A stretch of DNA of 26,553 bases, taken from the NCBI GenBank assembly GCA_963593685.1, contig CAVBBP010000039.1, positions 1 to 26,553 on the forward strand, read 5' to 3'. The DNA is from W0P28-013 sp963593685 (lineage in GTDB: Bacteria; Bacteroidota; Bacteroidia; Bacteroidales; Paludibacteraceae). This document shows, piece after piece, positions 1 through 6,400 of this stretch (its first letter is position 1; every line of letters begins with the position of its first letter). Made by a program: the position numbers and the translations under genes. Below the pieces are notes generated by a model. That model did not search any database. It saw only the letters and a list, made by a program, of their open reading frames with translations, and had not been told where the DNA came from.

Positions 1-68
1 TATACCACCAAAAAGTTTTCACCGTGTGCGCAGACGAGTTCGCTGATATGGCGAAACACTAACTATCG

Positions 69-395
69 TTAATCCTTGCTTTCTTCGCTGATTTGCGAAA
101 ATGCGTTCTTCACGTCTTCCTGTCGGAACATCCGCTGACGTGTGAAATTCATAACCGGCTTTTCTTGGCGTTCCCAGTTTGACAGGCGATCGAGCACCTG
201 CGGGAGCGACCAACGCTTATAGTCGCGTTTGGAAGCGGTCGTGCGCGTGCGGTTAAGCATTGTGATGAGCGGAGAAACTCCGAGCCGTTGCATAAGGGCG
301 GGGACTTCTACCACGTCGATACCGAGAACGACGGAAAGTTCACGTGTGGAAACGGTGAGCTTTGAGGATTTAAGAATGTCGAGTGCGAATGTCAT
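69..395 (-). CDS. Hypothetical protein, possible small DNA-binding protein (108 aa)
   Basis: I do not recognise this 108-residue protein. Residues about 14-38 (TVSTRELSVVLGIDVVEVPALMQRLG) read like a helix-turn-helix: a 'substitute and specify' region followed by a predicted recognition helix. The middle is basic (RTRTTASKRDYKRW) and the C-terminus is charged and helical. No signal peptide or membrane segment is seen. No clear Shine-Dalgarno precedes the ATG. Two perfect inverted repeats lie upstream of its start, GTCGGA/TCCGAC at 432-446 and CTCTCG/CGAGAG at 475-489; either could be an operator or a transcript hairpin. It is on the opposite strand to the structural genes, next to the tRNA, which suits an accessory or regulatory gene. 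The regulator role is inference only. Confidence 0.5.
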   Translation of the reverse strand: MTFALDILKSSKLTVSTRELSVVLGIDVVEVPALMQRLGVSPLITMLNRTRTTASKRDYKRWSLPQVLDRLSNWERQEKPVMNFTRQRMFRQEDVKNAFSQISEESKD

Positions 396-514
396 ACTGT
401 GCTGTTTTTGATTGTTGAAAGGATTGCGCGTGTCGGAATATCCGACTCCGAATAGAGGTCTTAGTTGCTATCCGCTCTCGAAACGAGAGACGCGCATTTG
501 AAAGAACAAGAAAT

Positions 515-589
515 TGGTTGCGGAGGTAGGAATTGAACCTACGACTTAGTCCTTATGAGGGACTCACGCTACCACTGCGCTACTCCGCG
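515..589 (-). tRNA. tRNA-Met (anticodon CAT), CCA encoded
   Basis: Reading the minus strand gives a full cloverleaf: acceptor arm CGCGGAG/CTCCGCA, D-arm GCGC-AGTGGTA-GCGT, anticodon arm AGTCC-CTCATAA-GGACT with anticodon CAT, a five-base variable loop, T-arm GTAGG-TTCAATT-CCTAC, discriminator A and an encoded CCA. The first acceptor pair is a C1xA72 mismatch, the classic mark of bacterial initiator tRNA. The D-stem has C11:G24, and the anticodon stem lacks the three consecutive G:C pairs of initiators; both are elongator-like. A tRNA-Ile2 with a lysidine-modified CAT anticodon cannot be excluded. The tRNA itself is near certain; its amino-acid class is not. Confidence 0.93.
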
Positions 590-594
590 ATAAT

Positions 595-731
595 GGCGCA
601 CGGGGTTATGAAAACTTGGCTTTCCCCGTGCGCCCGACAAAGAACAGGTGTAAACCGCATAAACACTCGTGTTCTGTTTGATTTACAAGATTGAATAAAC
701 ACCGACGGTTTAATCTTGTAAAGGTTTTTTT
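595..731 (+). ncRNA. Cluster of three hairpins ending in a terminator; possible structured RNA
   Basis: Between the tRNA and the next gene lie three consecutive inverted repeats. The first is a perfect 11-bp stem, GGCGCACGGGG at 595-605 with its complement at 624-634. The second is an interrupted AGAACA/TGTTCT stem at about 651-675. The third is a perfect 10-bp stem, TTACAAGATT at 683-692 with AATCTTGTAA at 712-721. A run of seven T follows the last one at 725-731, so it works as a plus-strand intrinsic terminator. No plus-strand gene precedes it here. That makes a small plus-strand RNA, or insulation of the rightward genes, the plausible explanations. Function is unknown. Confidence 0.4.
683..731 (+). 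terminator. Rho-independent terminator, plus strand
   Basis: A perfect 10-bp stem (683-692 with 712-721) has a 19-base loop that contains a further AAAC/GTTT pairing. It is followed by AGG and seven T at 725-731. Confidence 0.55.
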
Positions 732-772
732 ACGTTTTCTAAAAAAAAGTTTTGTCTTTTAATTGAAAGCCT

Positions 773-1084
773 ATGAGAACTTGGCAAAAAATATTAGCCA
801 CGCTTGGCGTGATGGTTGTCGTCGTCGTTATAGACGTAATCCGTAAAGAATGTGGAATCGTCCTTGGCGGGATTCCGTATATGTTGGTTTATGGGATTCT
901 TATTTGCGTTCCCGTATCTTTGATTTGGAGGAAGCGCGGCATCTCTTCTACAAAAGAGGGCAAGAACGAAGAATGCGAGGGCGTTTCTACAAATGTAATA
1001 GCAAACGTAATTATTGCGATTTCGCTTGCTGTTCTTTTTGGGTTGTTCTGTTTAATCGTGTATTCATTGGTTAATGGCAACTGA
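773..1084 (+). CDS. Small membrane protein with three predicted TM segments
   Basis: This 103-residue protein has three hydrophobic stretches: residues about 6-22 (ILATLGVMVVVVVIDVI), about 28-51 (a GIVLGG...LIW segment followed by RKR), and about 75-99 near the C-terminus. A charged loop (KRGISSTKEGKNEECEG) separates the second and third. The family is not recognised. The stop overlaps the start of the next gene (ATG at 1074 inside the last codons), which suggests translational coupling. Holin-like or superinfection-exclusion functions are common for phage proteins of this shape, but nothing here picks one. An AT-rich stretch precedes it with no strong Shine-Dalgarno. Confidence 0.6.
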   Translation: MRTWQKILATLGVMVVVVVIDVIRKECGIVLGGIPYMLVYGILICVPVSLIWRKRGISSTKEGKNEECEGVSTNVIANVIIAISLAVLFGLFCLIVYSLVNGN

Positions 1085-1511
1085 AAATATTGGAGCAACT
1101 CTTCCAAAAGAAGTAGTCAATATTGCCAAGGAAGAAGCCAAGGCAAGGGGGATAACGTTTTCTGCGCTTGTTAATCTTAGCCTTTGTTCTTTCCTTGGTT
1201 TGGACGTCTCTCAACAGAAATGGGGCGGAGACCGTTCGAAATACAAATCCGCAGAGACGCACGCGCGTGTATGTGAGCGTATGCGTGAAGCGAAAGAAGC
1301 GAAGCGCACCGGTGTTTCTCTTTCTAAGACGGAAGAAGAGCGCATAAAACGTCTTGCAGTTGCAGAAGCGGAGAAGATTATCCTTGAACGCAAGCGCGAT
1401 GAGCTTTCTCCCGAAAAGAAATCTAAAATCTACTGGGAAGTGCGCAAATTCGCGGAATCGCAAAAGCAGAGTATCAATAAAAAAGCGCACGATGGACGAG
1501 CGTCGCACTAA
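1074..1511 (+). CDS. Hypothetical protein, possible ribbon-helix-helix N-terminus (145 aa)
   Basis: The N-terminus (IGATLPKEVVNIAKEEAKARGITFSALVN, residues 5-34) has the spacing of a ribbon-helix-helix fold: a short strand, a helix, a turn with Gly-Ile-Thr, and a second helix. The rest is highly charged and alpha-helical (KEAKRTG..., AEAEKIILERKRDEL), probably coiled coil. It overlaps the upstream membrane protein by 11 bases. That is compatible with a two-gene regulator/effector or toxin-antitoxin-like pair, but no known toxin fold is visible. DNA binding is inference. It converges on minus-strand ORFs ending near 1566. Confidence 0.6.
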   Translation: MATENIGATLPKEVVNIAKEEAKARGITFSALVNLSLCSFLGLDVSQQKWGGDRSKYKSAETHARVCERMREAKEAKRTGVSLSKTEEERIKRLAVAEAEKIILERKRDELSPEKKSKIYWEVRKFAESQKQSINKKAHDGRASH

Positions 1512-1565
1512 TCGTGAAACGCTTCATCGTCATTATTCTTTGCTTGTTGAATCCTCGCGCTTACG

Positions 1566-1796
1566 TCAGAAATCCTCAACGGATAGCCGACGAAGCCGAA
1601 TCCATTCTTCTCGTGACGGAAAAGGTTCTGCGCAAATTCCGGCGTCATCCAAAATAAGCGCGAGCCGTTCCGTTTCGTTAGCGAGCAACATAGCGGTTGC
1701 GAAAAGCTCCGCACGCGTCATATCTACGCAGAAAATCAATCGCCTCCATTGACTGGGGGCGATTGATTCTTTCTCAACTATTGTAGGCAGATCCAT
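1566..1796 (-). CDS. Possible small hypothetical protein, start uncertain
   Basis: The frame gives up to 76 residues. The sequence after residue 20 (IFCVDMTRAELFATAMLLANETERLALILDDAG) looks like genuine amphipathic helical protein. The ATG at 1796 has no Shine-Dalgarno and overlaps the end of the upstream minus gene by 19 bases. A GGAGG at 1747-1743 on the minus strand sits three bases before a TTG at 1739, so a 57-residue product from that start is possible. The 11-bp hairpin at 1734-1768 falls inside the N-terminal coding part, which argues against the longer form. Real coding is plausible, not proven. Confidence 0.35.
   Translation of the reverse strand: MDLPTIVEKESIAPSQWRRLIFCVDMTRAELFATAMLLANETERLALILDDAGICAEPFPSREEWIRLRRLSVEDF
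1734..1774. terminator. Hairpin between convergent genes, possible bidirectional terminator
   Basis: AATCAATCGCC at 1734-1744 pairs perfectly with 1758-1768 across a 13-base loop. T-rich DNA follows on the plus strand (CTTTCT), and on the minus strand the stem runs into TTTTC. It lies between the plus-strand gene ending at 1511 and the minus-strand gene ending at 1778. It also overlaps the start of the doubtful minus ORF 1566-1796. Confidence 0.4.
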
Positions 1797-1978
1797 TTGC
1801 GCTTTGACTTAGTTGGGGAAAGCATTCGCCGTGTAATACCCTCGGTTATTAGTTTTCTTACAGCGTGAGCGGGAAGCGGCTTTGCGCACTCTTCATAGGC
1901 GATTCCCACGAGATGAGCGTTCATTGCTGGCGTTATTCTTACGCAGAGACAGATAGATTTGTTTTCCTTAAAGGACAT
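1778..1978 (-). CDS. Small ribbon-helix-helix-like protein (66 aa)
   Basis: This 66-residue protein opens with a beta-like strand (ICLCVRITPAMNAHLVGIA, residues 9-27), followed by helices containing EECAKPLPAHAVRKLITEGI. This is the size and pattern of Arc/CopG-type DNA-binding proteins: a polar strand, a helix, and a second helix starting near a Pro/His turn. The C-terminus is basic (TRRMLSPTKSKRKW). It faces the possible operator region with repeated GTTAAAA motifs at 1993-2085, just upstream of its start, which fits an autoregulated repressor. The assignment rests on pattern only. Confidence 0.5.
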   Translation of the reverse strand: MSFKENKSICLCVRITPAMNAHLVGIAYEECAKPLPAHAVRKLITEGITRRMLSPTKSKRKWICLQ

Positions 1979-2217
1979 AAAAGAACTTCTAAGGTTAAAA
2001 TGTAGATTTTGAGCAGTAAATCAGAATGAACGAAATGATTACGTTTCTGCGTTTGTAGCGGTTAAAATCGTCGTTAAAAATGTAGTATTCAAGCGGGAAC
2101 GAGCGTAAATCGTGCTTTGATTACAATTGCGTTATTGCTATTGCGAAGCGTTTTTTGCTCGGCGAATATGCGCGTAAGTCGGGGCAATTACGCAACGACG
2201 AAAAAAAGGAGAATATA
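1979..2217. promoter_or_regulatory. Divergent intergenic region with repeated GTTAAAA-type motifs
   Basis: This 239-base gap separates the minus RHH-like gene from the plus-strand glycine-rich gene, so it should hold divergent promoters. A near-identical motif occurs as GGTTAAAATGTAG at 1993-2005 and CGTTAAAAATGTAG at 2072-2085, with a partial copy CGGTTAAAAT at 2059-2068. These are candidate operators for the adjacent RHH-like protein. I see no gene in this stretch. The Shine-Dalgarno of the next gene (AAGGAG) is at 2207-2211. Confidence 0.4.
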
Positions 2218-2646
2218 ATGGAATACGAAAAAGAATATGCGTCGAAGGGCGTTGCTGGTGCTGGTCTTGGTCTCGGCATTGCTGGAACTGCTCTTTGGCT
2301 TTTGAACGGCGGTCTCGGCGGCTTCGGTCTTGGTGGAAATCAAGCGGCGGCGGCAGGTGCTGTCGGGCTTTCCGCTCTTGCGGAAAAGGACGCGGAGATT
2401 GCACGTCTGCGTTCTGAAAAATACACGAACGACACTGTCAAGGATTTGTATTCTTACATTGTCGGTCAGAGCGAAAAGCTTGCTAACGAGCTTGCGCTCA
2501 ATCGTCAACGTCTTGCGGTTATGGAATACCAGATGTCGCAGGTTGACGGGCTTACCGTTACGCGGATTCCGAACACTGCGCTTTGTCCGGGAGTTCCGTC
2601 CGTTGCTGTCGTTAATCAGACGGCTACAACTACGGCGAGTGCCTAA
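2218..2646 (+). CDS. Glycine-rich N-terminus plus coiled-coil phage protein (142 aa)
   Basis: The ATG at 2218 is chosen because AAGGAG lies six bases upstream; the frame is open further 5' but without a better site. The protein starts MEYEKEYASKG and has a hydrophobic Gly/Ala-rich stretch at residues about 12-50 (GVAGAGLGLGIAGTALWLLNGGLGG). A charged coiled-coil segment follows (residues about 58-100), then a Pro/Val/Thr-rich tail. Small proteins of this build are common just upstream of capsid genes in gut phages, but their function is not known to me. The Gly-rich part could insert in or associate with a membrane. A strong terminator follows directly. Confidence 0.7.
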   Translation: MEYEKEYASKGVAGAGLGLGIAGTALWLLNGGLGGFGLGGNQAAAAGAVGLSALAEKDAEIARLRSEKYTNDTVKDLYSYIVGQSEKLANELALNRQRLAVMEYQMSQVDGLTVTRIPNTALCPGVPSVAVVNQTATTTASA

Positions 2647-2652
2647 CGGCTA

Positions 2653-2711
2653 CCCTGCGGAGATTCAAACCGTTACAAGATGTAACCGTTTGAATTTCTG
2701 CGGGGATTTTT
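2653..2711 (+). terminator. Rho-independent terminator
   Basis: A long stem of about 24 bp joins 2653-2676 with 2682-2705 around loop AAGAT. Most deviations are G-T wobbles and there is one C-C mismatch. It is followed by A and five T at 2707-2711. It sits seven bases past the stop of the glycine-rich gene. Confidence 0.85.
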
Positions 2712-2735
2712 CTTTCACTTAAAACTGTATATAAA

Positions 2736-3050
2736 ATGAAAATACAAACTGATAAATTCAAAGAAACACTCCAAAAGTATGTGTTTGAGCACGTTATTCC
2801 TACGGTTGAGGGAGGAGGAGCGAGATTCTTTCTTGGTGCGGGCTACGGCATTATGGAGAGCAAGCTCGGCGAGAAGCTCGCTATGGCGGGGCTTTTGTGC
2901 GACGATGGAAAGTCCGTCGATGTAGACGCATTGGAGCGTGCAATTACGCACGGATTCAAGGCTTCCGACGGAAAGGCTTCGTTCAGCGTGTTCGGGCATA
3001 AATTTACGTTCCGCGAGAGCGACTGGAATACTTTCAAGCGTATGCTCTAA
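2736..3050 (+). CDS. Hypothetical phage protein (104 aa)
   Basis: Unrecognised soluble protein. Residues about 1-35 are helical (FKETLQKYVFEHVIPTVEGGG), followed by a Gly-rich hydrophobic patch (ARFFLGAGYGIMESKLGEKLAMAGLL). A regulatory-looking acidic segment (DDGKSVDVDALERAITHGFKASDGK) comes next, and the C-terminus is beta-like (FSVFGHKFTFRESDWNTF). It has no signal peptide. No Shine-Dalgarno is visible before the ATG. The gene is bracketed by two intrinsic terminators, so it may be a single-gene transcript starting from the AT-rich ACTGTATATAAA just ahead, possibly with a very short leader. Its place before the capsid gene suggests a virion or assembly role, but this is not shown. Confidence 0.65.
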   Translation: MKIQTDKFKETLQKYVFEHVIPTVEGGGARFFLGAGYGIMESKLGEKLAMAGLLCDDGKSVDVDALERAITHGFKASDGKASFSVFGHKFTFRESDWNTFKRML

Positions 3051-3077
3051 CGAGTTAGTGATAGTTTGCGAGTGTTT

Positions 3078-3120
3078 GCTCCTGTTTGTGCAAAATGCAT
3101 TGAACGGGGGCTTGTTTTTT
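3078..3120 (+). terminator. Rho-independent terminator
   Basis: GCTCCTGTT at 3078-3086 pairs with AACGGGGGC at 3103-3111 (nine pairs including two G-U). The T-rich tract TTGTTTTTT follows at 3112-3120. It ends the transcript of the 2736-3050 gene and isolates the capsid leader. Confidence 0.7.
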
Positions 3121-3132
3121 CAAAAATGAGGT

Positions 3133-3254
3133 CATCTCGAAAAGGAACGAGATGCGAGAGGACAAGCGTTAGCCCCATATCGTTTGAGTTCCGCCGCCCG
3201 CAAGTGCGGACACCGGCTAAGAGGAAACAAACAAAACAAAATTTTCAAAAATAG
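3133..3254 (+). promoter_or_regulatory. Structured 5' leader of the capsid gene
   Basis: The 150 bases before the capsid start contain nested complementarity: a perfect CATCTCG/CGAGATG hairpin (3133-3139 with 3148-3154, loop AAAAGGAA), a TTAGCC/GGCTAA closing stem (3169-3174 with 3215-3220), and an inner TCCGC/GCGGA hairpin (3190-3194 with 3206-3210). The first loop and base carry GGAAC (3144-3148), complementary to GTTCC at 3188-3192, so a pseudoknot or an alternative fold is possible. The unstructured A-rich end carries AGGAG at 3253-3257, about 12 bases before the ATG. This may tune capsid synthesis or stabilise the mRNA. The family is not recognised. Confidence 0.45.
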
Positions 3255-3269
3255 GAGAAAAAATTAGCA

Positions 3270-4409
3270 ATGTCTACTACTACACTTGATTCGTTCGATT
3301 TCTTTGAACACGACGAACGCGGGGCAACGGCGGCGCAGATGTCTTTTGTGCGCGGCATTAAAGACGTGCAGGGAAACTTCCGTGCGCTCAACCTTCTTAA
3401 ACGAGACGCTTCTTATCGTCGCGGCTCTGGGCATTCGGAAATTTACGATTTCCGCTTTGTGCCGATTACTGCGTATGAGCTGAACAACAAGTCTGTTGAC
3501 TTGGCGAAGCTCGAACGCGACTACATCAACAACGGTCGCAAAACCGAAGATTTGGCGAAATACCTTTCGCTTATCACTCAGCTTAAAACGCGTCGCTATT
3601 CGATGCAGATGTTCCCGAAGAGCGCGATTATTGAATCCGAAGCGGTTTCCCGCACGGAAGCTATGCTCTGCGGCGGCGGCGACGCTGACCGTGGTCTTGT
3701 TTCCCGTATGGGCTCGCAGGACTTCGCGCAAGCGGCGGTTGCGTCTGAAACGAATGAAAACAACCTCACGTTCCTCAATGCTCTTCGCACGAAGAAAATC
3801 ACGATGAAGAAACGTCGTTGGGATGGTGGTGTTTCTGATGACACGCAGGACGAAACTGTTGATTTGCCGCTTTACACGCAATATACGTGCCCGAAAGCGT
3901 ATATGCAGATTTCCGACTTTGGTCGCATTCGTGCTCAGTTGCAGAACAACCTTGCGGACACGCCCGAGCTCGTTCGTCCGTTCAAGATTCTTGTTTCGCC
4001 GACGCAGTATGAAAACCTTATCGAAAACAACGAAAAGCTCCAAGATTCGGACTTTGTCCGTTCCTCCGGGCTTATCGAAACGGGACGGCTTCCTGTTCTG
4101 CGCGGCTTTATGATTGAAGCTCATCCGCAGGTGAACGACAACGAAGCGTTTGCGTATATTCCTAAGGTCACGATTGCTGTTTCCGACTGGGGAACTTACA
4201 CGGACGTTAAGGCTGATTCCAACATTTGGACGGTTTCTACGGCGCGTCGTCAGTATAACTACGATTGCAAGCTCGTTGAACCGCTTTCTCTTGTTCAGAT
4301 TAGCTTCACGGGTGCGACGGCTAACACGCCGATTGGCACTAAGGGTAGCAAGACCGGCGACGAAATGTTCGACAAGGTTCGCGACCCGAAAGAAGTTCTT
4401 AAAGCCTAA
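3270..4409 (+). CDS. Major capsid protein (HK97-fold, podovirus type)
   Basis: The 379-residue length and layout fit an HK97-fold major capsid protein. The N-terminus (about 1-60) is polar and helical with no obvious protease-processed delta domain. The second half carries capsid-typical strands and turns: PFKILVSPTQYENLIENN (residues about 236-253), a GRLPVLRGFMIEAHPQV segment (about 272-288), AFAYIPKVTIAVSDWG and a final YDCKLVEPLSLVQI strand. It looks closest to the capsid proteins of gut podoviruses that are not cleaved. It is the first gene of the late block, has its own structured leader, and is followed at once by a strong terminator, as expected for a protein needed in hundreds of copies. 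Exact family placement would need a structural search. Confidence 0.8.
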   Translation: MSTTTLDSFDFFEHDERGATAAQMSFVRGIKDVQGNFRALNLLKRDASYRRGSGHSEIYDFRFVPITAYELNNKSVDLAKLERDYINNGRKTEDLAKYLSLITQLKTRRYSMQMFPKSAIIESEAVSRTEAMLCGGGDADRGLVSRMGSQDFAQAAVASETNENNLTFLNALRTKKITMKKRRWDGGVSDDTQDETVDLPLYTQYTCPKAYMQISDFGRIRAQLQNNLADTPELVRPFKILVSPTQYENLIENNEKLQDSDFVRSSGLIETGRLPVLRGFMIEAHPQVNDNEAFAYIPKVTIAVSDWGTYTDVKADSNIWTVSTARRQYNYDCKLVEPLSLVQISFTGATANTPIGTKGSKTGDEMFDKVRDPKEVLKA

Positions 4410-4449
4410 TTTTCTGGAAAAAGGGATATTAGAGAGTAAGTGCTGTTAT

Positions 4450-4484
4450 GGGCGGAGCAGGAGAGTATCCTCTCCGCCCTTTTT
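4450..4484 (+). terminator. Strong rho-independent terminator after capsid gene
   Basis: GGGCGGAG at 4450-4457 pairs perfectly with CTCCGCCC at 4472-4479. An inner AGGA/TCCT stem lies above a bulged C, and TTTTT follows at 4480-4484. It probably sets the capsid transcript level apart from the downstream virion genes by partial termination. Confidence 0.9.
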
Positions 4485-4513
4485 CTTAAAACTCAATTAG
4501 AAAGGGAAACAAA

Positions 4514-4945
4514 ATGAAATTCGGAGCTAAGTATATTGGATTTATTGCGTGTGTTGCGGCGGTTGCTTTTTTGAGCGGTTGCACGACGAACGCTGAAACA
4601 GGCGCGGTTGAGTTGTTTGGTATTATTCCTGTTGATTCTGCGGTTGACGTTGCTGATGCGGCGGCGGGAACGGCGGCTAAGTCGGGAGGAGTTGTCGGGC
4701 TTATCGGAGTTGCGGCAGGTGCTCTTATCGGCATTTGGCGGCGTTCAAAGGAAAAGAATGCGGTTAAGACTGCGCAAGCGGTTGTCGAGGGCACGAGTGC
4801 TGTTCTTGGAAAGATTGACGAAGCGAATGCGAACGGCGGACTTACGTTTTCGCGCGAAGATGCCGTCGAGCTTTTGAAGAATATCCAAGAAGATGCGGGA
4901 GTCCGCGACGCGGTGAAGAAAATCCTTGAAAAAGAAAAGGTGTGA
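4514..4945 (+). CDS. Predicted lipoprotein with one further TM segment (143 aa)
   Basis: The start has AAAGGGAAAC just upstream. Residues 2-22 form a signal peptide (KFGAKY charged start, hydrophobic core) ending in a lipobox L20-S21-G22-C23, so the mature protein would be lipid-anchored at C23. A second hydrophobic Gly/Ala-rich segment lies at residues 58-75 (GGVVGLIGVAAGALIGIW) followed by RRSKEKN. The remainder is a charged helix. The gene ends exactly where the next, coiled-coil/holin-like gene starts. A lipoprotein beside a small coiled-coil membrane protein could be a spanin or lysis cassette, or virion proteins acting at the cell envelope. Neither matches a family I can name. Confidence 0.7.
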   Translation: MKFGAKYIGFIACVAAVAFLSGCTTNAETGAVELFGIIPVDSAVDVADAAAGTAAKSGGVVGLIGVAAGALIGIWRRSKEKNAVKTAQAVVEGTSAVLGKIDEANANGGLTFSREDAVELLKNIQEDAGVRDAVKKILEKEKV

Positions 4946-4947
4946 TG

Positions 4948-5301
4948 ATGAATGAGCCGAACCTTTACAAGATTCAAGCCGACGTTGAGCACTTGGGCAA
5001 GCAAGTCGCTTCGATTGATGACAAGATTGTAGCGATGGAGGAGAAAACGGAAGCTCACCGCGAGCGTCAGATTGAGGTATTGACAAAGCTTACGGCGGTT
5101 ACGGAGCGTTTGGCGGCGAGCAACGATGCGAATGAGCGTCGCGACAAGGATTTTGAGCGTATGAACAAGGAGCTTCGCTCTATGCGCTCGGATGTTGACC
5201 ATTTGAAAACGAGTGCCGTCCGTATTACGACGTTTGCGAGTGCCGCGTCGGGAGCGGGAGGAATCGGAGTTGCTGAAATCGTAAAACTTATTATCGGATA
5301 A
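4948..5301 (+). CDS. Coiled-coil protein with C-terminal membrane segment, holin/XhlA-like shape
   Basis: Several starts overlap the previous stop (GTG 4942, ATG 4945, ATG 4948). AAAAGG at 4935-4940 gives best spacing to the ATG at 4948, so about 117 residues. Residues about 5-90 are a heptad-rich coiled coil (LGKQVASIDDKIVAMEEKTEAHRERQIEVLTKL and onward). The last 28 residues are hydrophobic and Gly-rich (FASAASGAGGIGVAEIVKLIIG). A coiled coil followed by a short membrane segment is the general layout of XhlA-type haemolysin-associated phage proteins, which work with holins in lysis. The resemblance is in architecture only. Tight coupling to the lipoprotein gene on one side and to the nozzle-like fragment (one-base overlap) on the other shows one operon. 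Confidence 0.65.
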   Translation: MNEPNLYKIQADVEHLGKQVASIDDKIVAMEEKTEAHRERQIEVLTKLTAVTERLAASNDANERRDKDFERMNKELRSMRSDVDHLKTSAVRITTFASAASGAGGIGVAEIVKLIIG

Positions 5302-5570
5302 TGAGAAAGCCCATTTTACGCAGAAGTTTTAACGGCGGGGAAGTTGCTCCGACTGTTTGGCAACGTGAAGACGTGAAAGCCGTTCAGACGGGTTGCCGTG
5401 TGATGAAGAACTTTATGGTTCACCCTCACGGCGCGGCTGTTCGCCGTCGGGGCTTCGTGCGTTGGGCTGATGTAACGAGTAATGTTTTGGTGACGAAAAC
5501 GGAAACGGATACCGAAACAGAAACGGAAACTAACACGGAAACTGAAACGGGAACAACGGAGGAATCGTAA
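5301..5570 (+). CDS. Short tail-nozzle/stabilisation-protein N-terminus with Thr-Glu repeat tail
   Basis: The first 58 residues (RRSFNGGEVAPTVWQREDV, QTGCRVMKNFMVHPHGAAVRRRGF) match the well-known N-terminus of large podovirus tail tube/nozzle or stabilisation proteins, which are normally several hundred residues long. Here the protein stops at 89 residues, and the last third is a simple repeat of Thr-Glu and Thr-Asp built from ACGGAA-type hexanucleotides (about 5498-5560). The stop shares its last base with the ATG of the next gene. The sequence could be a decayed nozzle gene, or a deliberately short adaptor that keeps only the contact surface. Coupling on both sides and an intact frame favour a gene that is still translated. 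Confidence 0.7.
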   Translation: MRKPILRRSFNGGEVAPTVWQREDVKAVQTGCRVMKNFMVHPHGAAVRRRGFVRWADVTSNVLVTKTETDTETETETNTETETGTTEES

Positions 5571-6370
5571 TGGCAGACATTACCGGAGGATTTACAGGGC
5601 TTTCTACGATAGGGTTTAATCCGTCGTATGCTAATGCGAAGTTTGACTACGCTGACGGCGGTAAGCTCAGTATGTCTGATTCGCAGGGAGGAACAGGCGA
5701 GACGTTTGCCGGTGCAACGGAAGCGAACAAAGACAAGAGTTGGGACTCCGGATTAGGCGGTGCGGCGGGAGGTGCTACTTTCGGTCTTGGGATTGGCGCG
5801 ATTGTCAACGGTTTTACCGAGGGTGCGACTTCAAAGAAAGCGTATAATCTTTCGGGCAATATGGCTTGGCTCAATGCTACGGGTCAAGCGGCGGCGTTGA
5901 AGCAGAATGCGCAACGGGTTTCGGAAGCGGCGGGAAATCAAGAGTATGCGTTGTATAAGGAGCAGAAACGCAGACTGGCTTCGATGGAAGCGAAGACTGC
6001 GGCGAACGGCGTAGCTCTTGAAGGCAGTGCGGCGCACGTTCTTGTAAAACAGGCGGGAACGGACGCAAAGAATCGCGATGCGTTGATTGAATCTTCAAAG
6101 AATCAGCAATTTACGCTGTTGCTGAAAGCTCAGCAGACGTTGCAAGCGGGGCGCAATGCCTTGGCGTATAGCCGAGCGATGGGCAAGGCGGCAGAGAAAG
6201 CGGCGATAATCAACGGCTTTATGACCGGTATGAAATACTTTATTTCGATGGCTTCGATGGCGAGTGCCGCCAACGGCGCGGGAACGGGCGATGCGGAGGG
6301 CGGAGCTGACGCGGGAGCGAGCGGAGGAGACGGCGGAGGAGGAAGCTCCGGCGGTGGCAGTGGCTCTTGA
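5570..6370 (+). CDS. Internal virion protein, T7 gp14-like
   Basis: This 266-residue protein has a Gly-rich hydrophobic segment at about 64-85 (GLGGAAGGATFGLGIGAIVNGF), then a long Ala/Gln-rich helical region. The latter includes the telling NGVALEGSAAHVLVKQAGTDAKNRDAL stretch at about 145-172, with the GxxxxGSAxxVLxxxAxxxxxDAL pattern seen in T7 gp14-like internal core proteins. The last 40 residues are Gly/Ser/Ala low complexity. GGAGG lies seven bases before the ATG. In T7 the equivalent protein is ejected into the outer membrane at infection as part of the trans-envelope channel. Position immediately before the gp15-like and giant genes supports this. The low-complexity tail is unusual. 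Confidence 0.7.
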   Translation: MADITGGFTGLSTIGFNPSYANAKFDYADGGKLSMSDSQGGTGETFAGATEANKDKSWDSGLGGAAGGATFGLGIGAIVNGFTEGATSKKAYNLSGNMAWLNATGQAAALKQNAQRVSEAAGNQEYALYKEQKRRLASMEAKTAANGVALEGSAAHVLVKQAGTDAKNRDALIESSKNQQFTLLLKAQQTLQAGRNALAYSRAMGKAAEKAAIINGFMTGMKYFISMASMASAANGAGTGDAEGGADAGASGGDGGGGSSGGGSGS

Positions 6371-6400
6371 TGATAAAAACTTTTTAGAGGAATAAAGACA

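Noticed and set aside
5540..5580. Programmed frameshift joining the nozzle-like fragment to the next gene
   Set aside because: No slippery heptamer is visible near the junction. The downstream protein has its own GGAGG and ATG and matches a gp14-like protein, not the remainder of a nozzle protein.
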